From Defluviicoccus sp. (GTDB lineage: Bacteria > Pseudomonadota > Alphaproteobacteria > Rhodospirillales > Defluviicoccaceae), in NCBI GenBank assembly GCA_029624735.1, contig JARSSM010000007.1, positions 1-64,000 of the forward strand: a stretch of DNA of 64,000 nucleotides, written 5' to 3'. Position 1 is the stretch's first letter. The number at the start of each line of letters is the position of its first letter. This document shows, in pieces, positions 19,065-29,897 of this stretch. The notes beneath the pieces are model-generated. The model was not told the DNA's origin. It worked only from the letters and a program-made list of their open reading frames with translations, and made no database searches. The translations under genes and the position numbers were made by a program.

Positions 19065-20131
19065 ACCCGCGGCAGTTTCATTTCCTCCTTCCCGGCCCGG
19101 CAGAAACGGTGAGCGGCGGCTTCCTCTACGACCGCCGGATGATCGGGGCACTCAGGCGGGCGAGACTGCTCGCCTCGCTGATCACCCTGCCCGACTGCTT
19201 CCCCTTCCCGCCCCCGGCCGTCATCGCCGGCGCGCGAGACGCCTTGGCGGCGTTGCCGGCCGGCAGCTGGCTGATCGTCGACGGCCTCGCGCTGGCGCCG
19301 CTCTATGAGCGCATCGCGGCGCTACAAGACGGCCGTCTGCACGTCGTCGCGCTGATCCATCATCCCTTAAGCGATGAAGGCGGGCTGAGAGCGCCAGAGC
19401 GGGCGCGGCTGTTCGAAAGCGAACGTCGCGCGCTCGCGGGGACCCGCCATGTCATCGTCACCAGCGCCACCACCGCGCGACGGCTGGCTGACTTCGGCGT
19501 CGTGGCGGAGCGGATCGCGGTCGTGCCGCCGGGCATCACCCGTGCCGTCGGGACCGGTGCGCTGCGGCGGCGCAAGGATGATGGCGCGGTGCGGATCCTG
19601 AGCGTCGGCAGCCTGGTGCCGCGCAAAGGCCAGGACGTCCTGGTGCAGGCGCTCGCCCGCGTACGCGGCCTGCCCTGGCAGCTCACCCTGGTCGGCCCGT
19701 TGCGGGACCGCCGCTTCGCCCGCCGCCTGCGCGGTTTCAGCCGCAGCCTGGGCGTGAGCGCACGGGTCCATTTCGCCGGCCCGCTCCCGCCGCTGCGCCT
19801 GGAGCAGGGCTACCGGGAAGCGGACATCTTCGCGCTGGCGTCGCGGATGGAGGGCTACGGCATTGCGCTTGCCGAGGCGATGGCGCACGGCCTTGCGATC
19901 CTCACCACGCCGGCCGGTGCGATACCGGAAGTGGTGCCGGCCACGGCGGGCGTATTCGTTGCACCCGGCGCGGTGAAGCCGCTCGCCCGCGCGCTGGCAG
20001 TATTGATCCGCGATCCAGACCGCCGCCGCCGGCTGCGCCTAGGCGCACTCAAGGCATCAGCGGCACGCCGCACCTGGGCCACGGCGGAGGCCGATTTCAT
20101 CGCGGCACTGGCCGGGATCGCGGCGGCATGA
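19061..20131 (+). CDS. GT4-family glycosyltransferase (pterin-like cluster)
   Basis: A 356-residue retaining GT-B glycosyltransferase of family 4. The C-terminal donor-binding half is clear: [26 protein letters not shown] and [21 protein letters not shown], the last holding the nucleotide-sugar-binding acidic pattern. The GTG start overlaps the PTPS stop by four bases, and its own stop overlaps the next ATG, which is strong evidence of translational coupling. Given the neighbours, a small-molecule acceptor such as a pterin or pyrimidine is more likely than a polysaccharide, but this is inference. Confidence 0.88.
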   Translation: MNPRQFHFLLPGPAETVSGGFLYDRRMIGALRRARLLASLITLPDCFPFPPPAVIAGARDALAALPAGSWLIVDGLALAPLYERIAALQDGRLHVVALIHHPLSDEGGLRAPERARLFESERRALAGTRHVIVTSATTARRLADFGVVAERIAVVPPGITRAVGTGALRRRKDDGAVRILSVGSLVPRKGQDVLVQALARVRGLPWQLTLVGPLRDRRFARRLRGFSRSLGVSARVHFAGPLPPLRLEQGYREADIFALASRMEGYGIALAEAMAHGLAILTTPAGAIPEVVPATAGVFVAPGAVKPLARALAVLIRDPDRRRRLRLGALKASAARRTWATAEADFIAALAGIAAA

Positions 20132-20946
20132 GCGGGTTCTCCGCCGACTGGCTGAGCCTAAGGGCAGATGCCGATGCCCGCGCGCGCTCGGCCCGGATTA
20201 CGGCGCGCACGGCCGCCTGGGCGCTGGCACGCACACGCGTGACCGGGCGGCCGCTCGCGATCGCCGACCTCGGCTGCGGGACGGGGAGCAATCTGCGCTT
20301 CCTGGCGCCGCGGCTGCCGGTGGCGCAGCGCTGGCTGTTGGCCGACCACGACCCGGACCTGCTCGCGCTTGCGGCCCGCTCCGGCGCCGGCTGCCGACGG
20401 ATCCGCGAGCTCGACGTGGTCGCGGTCGATCTCGCCGCCGCGCCCTTGGACGACCTGCTGGCGGACGCCGACCTGGTGACGGCTTCGGCGCTGTTCGATC
20501 TCGTCGCACCCGGCTGGATCGTGCGCCTCATGGCCGCACTGGCGCGGCCGGGCCGGGCGCTGCTCGCCGTTCTCAGTTACGACGGCCGGATGACCCTTAG
20601 CGCCGCCGATCCCTTCGATGCGGTCGTCCGCCGCCTGGTCAACAGGCATCAGCGTACGGACAAGGGCTTCGGTGCGGCCTTGGGGCCGCTCGCCGCCGAC
20701 TGGCTGTGCCGGCACGCACGGCTGAGCGGCGCCCACGTGCTCACAGCCTTGAGCGACTGGCAGCTCGGCCCCGGCGAGGCAGAGCTGCAGCAGGCGCTGC
20801 TCGCCGGTTGGGCCGAGGCCGCGTGCGCAATCGCGCCCCGCGAAGCGGACGCCATTGCCGCTTGGCACGCGCGGCGCCTGGAGACGCTACGGCGGCAGGG
20901 CCTTACAAGCGTCGTCGGCCACCGCGATGTGCTGGCGTGGTGGTAG
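20128..20946 (+). CDS. Class I SAM-dependent methyltransferase (pterin-like cluster)
   Basis: A 272-residue Rossmann-fold methyltransferase; motif I is IADLGCGTGSNLRFL, followed by LLADHDPDLLALAA. The rest is consistent with a small-molecule enzyme: LVTASALFDLVAPGWIVRLM in motif IV position. It begins inside the stop of the glycosyltransferase (ATGA) and ends 9 bases from the stop of the convergent reductase gene, leaving no room for separate terminators. Confidence 0.85.
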   Translation: MSGFSADWLSLRADADARARSARITARTAAWALARTRVTGRPLAIADLGCGTGSNLRFLAPRLPVAQRWLLADHDPDLLALAARSGAGCRRIRELDVVAVDLAAAPLDDLLADADLVTASALFDLVAPGWIVRLMAALARPGRALLAVLSYDGRMTLSAADPFDAVVRRLVNRHQRTDKGFGAALGPLAADWLCRHARLSGAHVLTALSDWQLGPGEAELQQALLAGWAEAACAIAPREADAIAAWHARRLETLRRQGLTSVVGHRDVLAWW

Positions 20947-20955
20947 GGACGGTTT

Positions 20956-21678
20956 CTAGCGCAGGCAGCAGTCGAACAGCACGTCGTCGCCCAAGCGGTG
21001 CACGCTCAAGCGCGGCCGCAGCCCCTCGTCCACCCGGGCAATGCGCGGCAACTGCAGGCCGGGCCGGCCCGAGCCGAGGATGAGCGGTGCCACCATCAGC
21101 TGCAGGCGGTCGACCACGCCGGCAGCGATGAAGGCCGAGACGGTGGCTGCCCCGCCTTCGACCAGGAAAGAGCGCAGACCGCGCCGCTGCAAGGCCGCGA
21201 GGATCAAGGGCGGCGGCAACCCGCCCTTGGCGGTAGCGACGCGCACGAGCTGTTCCGGTGCAATCGTGGGATCCGGAACGGTCCTTTCGGCGATCACCGT
21301 CAGGGTCGGCGCTGCCTGATCGAAGATGCGGGCGTGGCGATCGAGCCGCAACGAAGGATCGATGACGACGCGCACCGGGTTCGGCCCCGGAACGCGCCTG
21401 GTGGTGAGCTGCGGATCATCATGCGCGACCGTACCGGCGCCGACGATGACCGCATCGACCAGCGCCCGCAGCCGGTGCAGGTGGTCGAGGCTTTCCGGGC
21501 CATTGATGTAGTGCGAGTGGCCGTCTTCGGTGGCGATGCGGCCGTCAAGGCTCTGGCCGAGCTGGGCAATGACGAAACCATCGCGCGCCATTGCCGCCAC
21601 CAGCGGTTGATACAAAGCCGACCGCAACGGCTCCTCGCAGGCATCGAGGACCCAGGTGCGGTCAGCGGCGGTGCTCAC
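20956..21678 (-). CDS. RibD C-terminal-type reductase (pterin-like cluster)
   Basis: A 240-residue NADPH reductase of the dihydrofolate reductase/RibD C-terminal fold, which in riboflavin synthesis reduces the ribosyl side chain of an aminopyrimidine. The family blocks GQSLDGRIATEDG, VIVGAGTVAHDDPQLT and SFLVEGGAATVSAFI are intact. No deaminase domain is attached, so it is not a full RibD. Its start overlaps the creatininase stop by four bases. In this setting it probably reduces a pyrimidine or pterin ribosyl intermediate. Confidence 0.88.
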   Translation of the reverse strand: MSTAADRTWVLDACEEPLRSALYQPLVAAMARDGFVIAQLGQSLDGRIATEDGHSHYINGPESLDHLHRLRALVDAVIVGAGTVAHDDPQLTTRRVPGPNPVRVVIDPSLRLDRHARIFDQAAPTLTVIAERTVPDPTIAPEQLVRVATAKGGLPPPLILAALQRRGLRSFLVEGGAATVSAFIAAGVVDRLQLMVAPLILGSGRPGLQLPRIARVDEGLRPRLSVHRLGDDVLFDCCLR

Positions 21679-22481
21679 CTCGTCCGCTCCGGGCCGGCCG
21701 CTGGTTGCCAGTCGAGGCGCTGCACGTCTGCGATCAGCGTTGCAAGCGAAGCTGCGTAATGTTCCAGCAACTGCCGGCCAAGTTCGGCACTGGCGCTTGC
21801 AGCGTCACCGACAACGCCTTGCGCATTGAGATCCTCCGCCAGCCAACCGATGCCGGTTCTGCCCTCGACCCGGAAGACCGTGCTTCCCTGTTCGAGTGCC
21901 GCCGCGCGCGAGGGGAAGTGCCGGCAGTGCTCGGCGCGCACCAGCTCCGGCGCAATCGCGAGCATCAACGAGGTTTCCAGCATGCCGCCGTGCAGGCCGT
22001 AGCGAGCCTCGGTCTCCGGGATCAGACCGGGCGGCGTGCCGAAACGGAAGTAGGTGGCGCGCACGACCAGAAGCCTCGTTTCACGCCGCAGCCGCGGCGC
22101 GGCGAGATCGAGGATCTGCGGCTGGCCGCCATGGGCGTTGAACAAGATCAACTTGCGCACCGGCGTCGCGGCGACGGCGCGGCCGATCGCGGTCACGATT
22201 GCCAGCGCCAGCTCCGGCTCCAGGCTCAAGGTGCCGGCGAAGCTCGCGTGCTCGGGGCTGACGCCGATCCGTTGCGTCGGCAGCCGCAGGACCTTGCCTG
22301 AACCAGCGGACCGCGCCAGTGCCGCATCGACGATCGCATCACAGATCCGGCTGTCGGTGCCGAGCGGCAGGTGCGGCCCGTGCTGCTCGACCGCACCCAT
22401 CGGCAGGAGCGCCACCGTCGTCGCCGGGTCAAGGGCGGCGAAGTCGGGGCTCGTCAGCGCTTCCCAGTGTTGCCAGTCCAT
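21675..22481 (-). CDS. Creatininase-family amidohydrolase (pterin-like cluster)
   Basis: A 268-residue metal-dependent amidohydrolase. Glu32, His34 and Asp43 in GAVEQHGPHLPLGTDS have the spacing of the creatininase metal ligands, and FNAHGGQ supplies the later histidine (His117). The family includes ArfB, which removes a formyl group from an aminopyrimidine in archaeal riboflavin/F420 synthesis, and MftE. Next to a RibD-type reductase, an ArfB-like deformylase role is the attractive guess. Start at 22481; it lies 13 bases downstream of opgH and overlaps the reductase gene. Confidence 0.88.
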   Translation of the reverse strand: MDWQHWEALTSPDFAALDPATTVALLPMGAVEQHGPHLPLGTDSRICDAIVDAALARSAGSGKVLRLPTQRIGVSPEHASFAGTLSLEPELALAIVTAIGRAVAATPVRKLILFNAHGGQPQILDLAAPRLRRETRLLVVRATYFRFGTPPGLIPETEARYGLHGGMLETSLMLAIAPELVRAEHCRHFPSRAAALEQGSTVFRVEGRTGIGWLAEDLNAQGVVGDAASASAELGRQLLEHYAASLATLIADVQRLDWQPAAGPERTR

Positions 22482-22494
22482 CGCTGCCAGGCCT

Positions 22495-24444
<1,950 letters not shown>

Positions 24445-24728
24445 GTGGAAACAAAAAAGGCCAGTTTCCATCAACAGTCGTCCAGCTTGGATCTTCTGGT
24501 GCCGGCAGCGGGGCGCAGGCTGGATGAGCGGACAAATCATCCCGGTCGACGGCGACCGCAGCCGGGTGCGCACCAGAGACTGAGTCGCGCGGAAGGAAAT
24601 TATGCGGGCGGAGGGATCCGTTTCGCGGTGTCCGCCGTATTCATGGCCAAGGATGCGATCGATCGGCACTCGCGCCGGTGCGACGCTGGAAGGAAGTCGG
24701 ATCGGTAAACGGCCGACGATGGGGATCG

Positions 24729-25709
24729 ATGAGTTCATTACGGAAGTCGCTGTCATTCGCAGTTCCGCTGGGTGATGACGCCGGACTCAAGAGCTATCTC
24801 AGGCAGATAAGGGATTATCCTCTGCTCGATGCCGCAGAGGAGCAGCGCCTTGCCTGGCGCTGGGTGAACGAGCACGATGTCGATGCGGCGCACACGCTGG
24901 TCACCAGCCATTTGCGCCTGGCCGCAAAGATCGCCGCCAACTACCGCGGCTATGGCTTGCCGGCTGACGAGTTGATTTCGGAAGCCAACATCGGCCTGAT
25001 GCAGTCGGTCGAGCGGTTCGATCCGGCGCGCGGGTTCCGGCTTGCTACCTATGCGATGTGGTGGATCCGGGCCGCCATTCAGGAATACGTGCTGCAGTCG
25101 TGGTCGCTGGTGCGGTTGGGGACGACCGCCAATCAGAAGAAGCTTTTTTTCAACCTGCGGCGGCTGAAAGGCCAGATCCACGCCTACGACGAGGGCGACC
25201 TCTCGGACGAAGCGGTTCGGCAAATCGCCGAGCGGCTGCGCGTGTCGGCCGCCGAAGTGATCAGCATGAACCGAAGGCTCAGCGGACCCGATCGTTCCCT
25301 CAATGCCCCCGTCCACGACGAAGGCGACAGCGAACTGCAGGACTGGCTGGTCGATGACGGCGAGTCCCAGGAGACCCAGCTGGCGCAGAGCCAGCAGCGC
25401 GAACAGCACCGGCGGCTGCTGGCGGCGGCTTTGGCGCGCTTGCCATCGCGGGAACAGGACATCGTTCGCGAGCGGCGGCTGCGTGAAACGCCGCTCACCC
25501 TTTCCGAGCTGGCGGGTCGCCACAATATTTCCCGCGAACGGGTTCGCCAGCTTGAGGTGAGCGCACTCGAAAAGCTGAAACAGAGCATGGTGTCCGGCGG
25601 CGCAGCACTGGAGACGATGGCGTTATCCGCGCGCACCCGTTACCGTGCGGTCGGGCACTTCGAGCCCGCGGCCGCGGTGGATGGCTCTGCGAGCCAGACT
25701 CGCCGGTAG
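24729..25709 (+). CDS. rpoH: RNA polymerase heat-shock sigma factor RpoH
   Basis: A 326-residue group 3-like sigma-32 factor. Region 2 is clear (LISEANIGLMQSVERFDPARGFRLATYAMWWIRAAIQ shows 2.2-2.4 features in sequence), the RpoH box QKKLFFNLRRLK follows, and region 4.2 includes LSELAGRHNISRERVRQLE. Start at 24729 (MSSLRKS). The gene is divergent from opgH with 284 bases between; alphaproteobacteria often carry more than one rpoH, so this may not be the only copy. Confidence 0.95.
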   Translation: MSSLRKSLSFAVPLGDDAGLKSYLRQIRDYPLLDAAEEQRLAWRWVNEHDVDAAHTLVTSHLRLAAKIAANYRGYGLPADELISEANIGLMQSVERFDPARGFRLATYAMWWIRAAIQEYVLQSWSLVRLGTTANQKKLFFNLRRLKGQIHAYDEGDLSDEAVRQIAERLRVSAAEVISMNRRLSGPDRSLNAPVHDEGDSELQDWLVDDGESQETQLAQSQQREQHRRLLAAALARLPSREQDIVRERRLRETPLTLSELAGRHNISRERVRQLEVSALEKLKQSMVSGGAALETMALSARTRYRAVGHFEPAAAVDGSASQTRR

Positions 25710-25738
25710 TTTCCGTCGCTGAAATGACGGACGTGATA

Positions 25739-25776
25739 ATGGGGGGCGGGTCCACGGCGAGAATCGCGCCCCCCAT
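25739..25776 (+). promoter_or_regulatory. Hairpin just before the folE ribosome-binding site
   Basis: A perfect 10-bp stem, ATGGGGGGCG at 25739-25748 with CGCCCCCCAT at 25767-25776, lies 30 bases after the rpoH stop and ends 7 bases before the GGAGG of folE (25784-25788). It lacks a T-run. It could end the rpoH message or limit folE translation; sequence alone does not decide. Confidence 0.45.
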
Positions 25777-25800
25777 GCGGGATGGAGGTACGAAAGAACG

Positions 25801-26457
25801 ATGACGCCAACAGGGAACGTCCGCACCGCCGCTCATCTGACGCCGATCGAGGGCGCAGGCATCGACCGCCCCGATCGGCGGGAAGTTGAGGACGCGGTGC
25901 GTATCCTCTTGCGGTGGGCGGGGGACGATCCTGCGCGCGAGGGTCTGCTGGAGACGCCCGCCCGCTTCGCCCGCGCGTTCGAGGAATGGTTCGCCGGTTA
26001 CCGCGAGGATCCGGCCCTCCTCTTAAGGCGCACGTTTCAAGAGACGGCCGGATATGACGAAATGGTCGTCCTGCGTGACATCGATTTCGTGAGCCACTGC
26101 GAACATCACCTGGCGCCAATCATCGGCAAGGCGCACGTCGGCTACCTGCCGCGCAACCGGGTGGTGGGGATCTCGAAGCTCGCGCGCGTCGTCGAAGCCT
26201 ATGCGCAGCGGCTGCAGATCCAGGAGCGGCTCACCGCACAGATCGCGGGCGCCATCGAGACCGTCCTTGAGCCGCGCGGCGTGGCCGTCGTGATCGAGGC
26301 ATCACACCAGTGCATGACCACCCGCGGCGTCCGCAAGGACGGCGTGACGATGGTGACAAGCCAGATGCTGGGCGCCTTCCGCGAGGATCCGATGACGCGG
26401 CGTGAGTTTCTGGCGATGGTTGGCAACCCGACCAGCCGCGGCAGCCACGGCGGGTGA
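25801..26457 (+). CDS. folE: GTP cyclohydrolase I
   Basis: A 218-residue enzyme that converts GTP to 7,8-dihydroneopterin triphosphate, the entry to folate, biopterin and queuosine precursors. The zinc ligands are Cys100 and His103 (SHCEHHLAP) and Cys171 (HQCMTTRG); [20 protein letters not shown] is the conserved core. A GGAGG at 25784 sets the start. Its position 3.3 kb from the pterin-like cluster is suggestive because its product is the usual PTPS substrate, but they are separated by opgH and rpoH. Confidence 0.97.
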   Translation: MTPTGNVRTAAHLTPIEGAGIDRPDRREVEDAVRILLRWAGDDPAREGLLETPARFARAFEEWFAGYREDPALLLRRTFQETAGYDEMVVLRDIDFVSHCEHHLAPIIGKAHVGYLPRNRVVGISKLARVVEAYAQRLQIQERLTAQIAGAIETVLEPRGVAVVIEASHQCMTTRGVRKDGVTMVTSQMLGAFREDPMTRREFLAMVGNPTSRGSHGG

Positions 26458-26461
26458 TCGG

Positions 26462-26731
26462 TTACTGTTCGCCGCTCCGGCGCAGCGCGTATCCGGGCGG
26501 ACAGTAAGGCGCCCCGCTTTCCGCCCACAAGGGCGGTTTCGGGTCGCCACTCTGCCAGAAAGCCGCTTTGGTGTCGGTGCAAACGCAAGCACGGAACTGG
26601 CAGACGTCCTCAAGCGGTGGCGAAGGCGTGCCGGAGCAGGCCGACACCGCTAAGGCGAGGCCGGCAATCACGATCCGCTGGCAGCGTAGCAAGGACGGTG
26701 GTCGAACGCTGCCACTGCCTCGGTGCCGCAT
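26462..26731 (-). CDS. Small predicted lipoprotein
   Basis: An 89-residue protein with a basic N-terminus, hydrophobic segment and a lipobox ending VSAC at about residue 32, so likely lipidated. After it come a proline-rich spacer and a cysteine cluster (DVCQFRACVCTD) plus a final cysteine in APYCPPGY. No family recognised. The start at 26731 is chosen because it begins a proper signal sequence. It is convergent with folE, five bases apart. Confidence 0.6.
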   Translation of the reverse strand: MRHRGSGSVRPPSLLRCQRIVIAGLALAVSACSGTPSPPLEDVCQFRACVCTDTKAAFWQSGDPKPPLWAESGAPYCPPGYALRRSGEQ

Positions 26732-26777
26732 CGCAACGCCCTCTCGCCCGTTCGGACGGCCGCTCGGGGGCGGCCCG

Positions 26778-27749
26778 TCAACGCTCCTTTGCCACAGCGG
26801 GCAGGATCTTGAAAGCGTGAAACGCGAGGTCGGGCGCGCTCGTGTTGTGCCGCGACGGGATACTGCGGCCAAAGCGGACGGCTTGCGCGCGCTCGGCCCT
26901 CAAATCCATGACCGCCACTTGCGAGAACGGCTCGCCAGCGCCCGGCTGCCAGCGCACCTCGGCCGTATCGGCGACCTGCGGTGCCACGAACATCGAGCGC
27001 AGGGCGGCGAACGGGGTGTTGCCGGCCGGAGGATCGAACGTCACGTCAAGTACGGCAGCGTCATCGCGAATGGCGGCGATCGCAAGGCTTCCGCGGCCGC
27101 CGCTGCCGAAGGCCAAATGGAAGGTGCGGGTCGCTGGCTCGAACAGCACGTCTTCGATCGCGACCAGCGGCCGTCCCTCGTCTGCGATCGGGCCGATCAG
27201 GAACGAACTGCCATAGGCGCTATCGCCCAGATGGGGCGGCGGCAACGGCTTCAAGCGCCAATAGCCATCGGCGGGGTACAGCACGAGGAATTCGGTCGCC
27301 TTGGCGCCCTGCTTCAGGAACACCTGGATCAGGTGCAGGCCACGCTCCGTGCGCTCCGCAACACGGAACGGAACCACATTCGGCCGCCAGAAGCTCTTGA
27401 ATGCGTGGCCGATCAGCTTGATTTCGGCATCTTCGTAAAGCACCACAGTGCGTGGCGTGAAGGCGTAAGCCGGATCGCCGCTCATGTCGCAGCCGGCAAA
27501 ATCGGGAGCCGTCAAGTCGGCGCTGAGAGTCTCGATGTAAACGGGATGGTGCGCCTCGATGCGAAATGCGGCCACGCCTTGGCCGATCAGCTTCACATAG
27601 ACGTTATCCTCCTCCGCGCACGCCGTCGGCCTGCTGGCGTTGACGAGCTCGACCGCCGTGGGCGTGCCCTCCTCCCCGCTCACCGTAACGGCGGGTAGGG
27701 CCAAGAGCGCGCAGAGCACGACCGCCAGGCGCTGAGAACGAAGGCGCAC
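26778..27749 (-). CDS. Predicted periplasmic protein of unknown function
   Basis: A 323-residue protein with a good Sec signal peptide (RLAVVLCALLALPAVTVSG). The mature part is rich in beta-type sequence, with blocks such as YVKLIGQGVAAFRIEAHHPVY and GRPLVAIEDVLFEP; I do not recognise the family. A GTG at 27749, four bases after the stop of the upstream decarboxylase gene, would give the signal peptide directly but its GGGAG lies immediately against it; an ATG at 27797 overlapping that gene is the alternative. Coupled translation with the upstream gene is likely. Confidence 0.6.
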   Translation of the reverse strand: MRLRSQRLAVVLCALLALPAVTVSGEEGTPTAVELVNASRPTACAEEDNVYVKLIGQGVAAFRIEAHHPVYIETLSADLTAPDFAGCDMSGDPAYAFTPRTVVLYEDAEIKLIGHAFKSFWRPNVVPFRVAERTERGLHLIQVFLKQGAKATEFLVLYPADGYWRLKPLPPPHLGDSAYGSSFLIGPIADEGRPLVAIEDVLFEPATRTFHLAFGSGGRGSLAIAAIRDDAAVLDVTFDPPAGNTPFAALRSMFVAPQVADTAEVRWQPGAGEPFSQVAVMDLRAERAQAVRFGRSIPSRHNTSAPDLAFHAFKILPAVAKER

Positions 27750-27753
27750 CTCC

Positions 27754-28533
27754 CTATTCGCCCTTGAACACCGGCCGGCGCTTCTCCCTGAAAGCACGCC
27801 GCCCCTCCTGATAGTCGGCGCTATCGTATGCGATCCGGCGCAACCCCTGGACCCGCTCGAACATCTGTGGCGGTACCGACCGCGCGGCGGCGAGGATACG
27901 CAGTTCCTCCTTCATTGCCGCGATCGCCAAAGGGGCATTGGCGGCAATGGCGTGCGCAAGGTCCGCTGTGTAGCCTTCGATTTCCGGAGCGGGGACGACG
28001 TGATTGACGATGCCGAGTTCGCGCGCGTGCTCGGCATCGATCGGCTTGGCTGTGAACAGCATCTCGCGCAACATCGGCAGCGGCACGATGTTGAGGAAGG
28101 TCATCAGACCGGAAACGTTGTAGGGAATGCCCAGCTTGGCAGGGGTTAACGCGAAGGTGACCTCCGGCGCTGCGATGACGAAGTCGCACGCGAGCGCCAC
28201 TTCGCATGCGCCACCCCATACCGTGCCTTCGATCATGCCGATCACCGGCACCGCATAGCCCTCGATCGTCCGCACGAGCGCGCGCAACGGATCGTTCCAG
28301 CCGAGCGGATCACGGTAGGCCGGCTGCAACTCACCGATATCATGTCCCGCCGACCAGACCCTTGAGCCCGGCGCCGAGCGTAAGACGACCGCCCGTGCCT
28401 TGCTTTGACGAAAATCATCAAACGCGGCGATGAGATCCGTTATCAGCTCCTCACTGAGGGCGTTATGGCGGGCTCGGTGCGCCATAACGATCCAACCGAC
28501 ATTGCCATCCAGCCGCGTCTCGACGAGAGGCAT
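27754..28533 (-). CDS. Crotonase-family protein, methylmalonyl-CoA decarboxylase-like
   Basis: A 259-residue enoyl-CoA hydratase/isomerase-fold protein closest by eye to ScpB (methylmalonyl-CoA decarboxylase, which gives propionyl-CoA). Supporting blocks are WSAGHDIGEL, EGTVWGGACEVALACDFVIAA and FALTPAKLGIPYNVSGL, which match the ScpB pattern better than general enoyl-CoA hydratases. The start at 28533 has AGGAG 8 bases upstream. Its role might be in propionate or mesaconyl-CoA metabolism, compare 50245-52370, but that is a guess. Confidence 0.8.
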   Translation of the reverse strand: MPLVETRLDGNVGWIVMAHRARHNALSEELITDLIAAFDDFRQSKARAVVLRSAPGSRVWSAGHDIGELQPAYRDPLGWNDPLRALVRTIEGYAVPVIGMIEGTVWGGACEVALACDFVIAAPEVTFALTPAKLGIPYNVSGLMTFLNIVPLPMLREMLFTAKPIDAEHARELGIVNHVVPAPEIEGYTADLAHAIAANAPLAIAAMKEELRILAAARSVPPQMFERVQGLRRIAYDSADYQEGRRAFREKRRPVFKGE

Positions 28534-28756
28534 GGCGCGAATCTCCTGCCCAAGAATGACCCGCATCTGATCGCTTGCTGAGGAACGCAGCGGTGCCGTG
28601 TCATCGGGGATCACTGCAACGAAACGCTCAGCGACCTAGAAAGTCCCTTTGAGGTTGCCACTATAGGGGCGTGAATTAACGGGCGACAACGGCCGTCTGC
28701 GGCATGGCCGCATGTCCCTGGCTGGCATGGCCGCGTGCCGAATTCTTATCGCCAGC

Positions 28757-28781
28757 ACTGGACTGGACGGTCCAGTCTAGT
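28757..28781 (+). promoter_or_regulatory. Palindromic operator upstream of the RND efflux operon
   Basis: GACTGGAC at 28761-28768 and GTCCAGTC at 28770-28777 form a perfect 8-bp inverted repeat about a single G, and a further ACT/AGT pair at 28757-28759 and 28779-28781 extends it. It lies 35 bases before the adaptor start. The shape fits a TetR/AcrR-type repressor dimer site. No regulator gene is adjacent. Confidence 0.6.
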
Positions 28782-28815
28782 TACCTTGAAGGAGTTAGTA
28801 CCAGCAGGGACCGCG

Positions 28816-29889
28816 ATGCCACGACGGCGCATGACCTTGAAACGCACAGCAGCAGCAGTAGCCGCGGCGATTGCGATCGCCACCCTCGGCTCTGCCTTCT
28901 TTGACGGCGCACGAGCGGCACCGCCGCAAGCACCTCCAGGCGTCCCGGTCGAGGCGCGCCCGGTTCAGATCGGCCCCTTGAGCGACGTCATTGCCGCCGT
29001 CGGCACGCTCATCTCGAATGAATCGGTGATGCTGCGGCCCGAGATCAGCGGCCGCGTCGAAGGCATCCATTTCGTTGAAGGCGCACCGGTGCGCCAGCAC
29101 GCGCTCCTGGTCACGCTCGACGACGCAATCGTTGCCGCGGAGCTCGCCGACGCACGCGCGAGCCTCGAGCTGAGCAAGCGCAACTTCGAGCGCGCGCGCG
29201 AGCTGTTTCGTCAACGCGCCGGCACCGAGCGCACGCTCGATGAGTCGAAGTCCAAGCTCGACAGCGACCAGGCGAAGGTCGAGCTCGCGCTGGCGCGCCA
29301 AAGCAAGACCCGCATCACCGCCCCTTTCGACGGCATCCTCGGCCTGCGCCGGGTGAGCGTCGGCGATTTCGTCAACGCCGGCGACGATCTGGTCAACATC
29401 GAGAGCATCGATCCAATCAAGATCGACTTCCGGGTGCCGGAGCGCAGCCTCGCCCTGATCGCGACCGGCCAGGCGATCGACATTACCGTCGATGCCTTTC
29501 CGGGCCGAACCTTCCGGGGCGAGATTTACGCGCTCGACCCGCAGATCGACCCCGCCGGCCGCAGTGTCGCCATGCGCGCCCGCATCACCAACCGCGACGG
29601 GCTGTTGCGGCCCGGCCTGTTTGCGCGTGTCTCGGTGATCGTCAGCAACCGCGCGCAGGCGATCACCGTGCCGGAACAGGCAATCATCCCCTTTGGCACC
29701 GATCGGTACGTCTTCCGCGTTATCGACGGGGTCGCCAAGCGGACCAAGGTTACGCTCGGCGTGCGGCGGCAGGGCGCGGTCGAAGTCGTGGACGGCCTGA
29801 ACGCTGACGACATGGTCGTCACCGCAGGTCAGTTGAAGCTGAAAGACGGCGCGCCGGTCACGGTCCTGGCACCGCCGCCGGAAAGTTAG
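28816..29889 (+). CDS. RND efflux system periplasmic adaptor
   Basis: A 357-residue membrane-fusion protein linking the RND pump to an outer-membrane channel. After an N-terminal signal/anchor (about residues 8-32) come the lipoyl-type half-motif GRVEGIHFVEGAPVRQHALLVTLDD, a helical hairpin (about 95-150), the second half KTRITAPFDGILGLRRVSVGDFV, and beta-barrel and membrane-proximal domains. AGCAGGGA upstream supports the ATG at 28816. The pump gene starts 9 bases after the stop. Confidence 0.93.
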   Translation: MPRRRMTLKRTAAAVAAAIAIATLGSAFFDGARAAPPQAPPGVPVEARPVQIGPLSDVIAAVGTLISNESVMLRPEISGRVEGIHFVEGAPVRQHALLVTLDDAIVAAELADARASLELSKRNFERARELFRQRAGTERTLDESKSKLDSDQAKVELALARQSKTRITAPFDGILGLRRVSVGDFVNAGDDLVNIESIDPIKIDFRVPERSLALIATGQAIDITVDAFPGRTFRGEIYALDPQIDPAGRSVAMRARITNRDGLLRPGLFARVSVIVSNRAQAITVPEQAIIPFGTDRYVFRVIDGVAKRTKVTLGVRRQGAVEVVDGLNADDMVVTAGQLKLKDGAPVTVLAPPPES

Positions 29890-29897
29890 AAGCCGCC

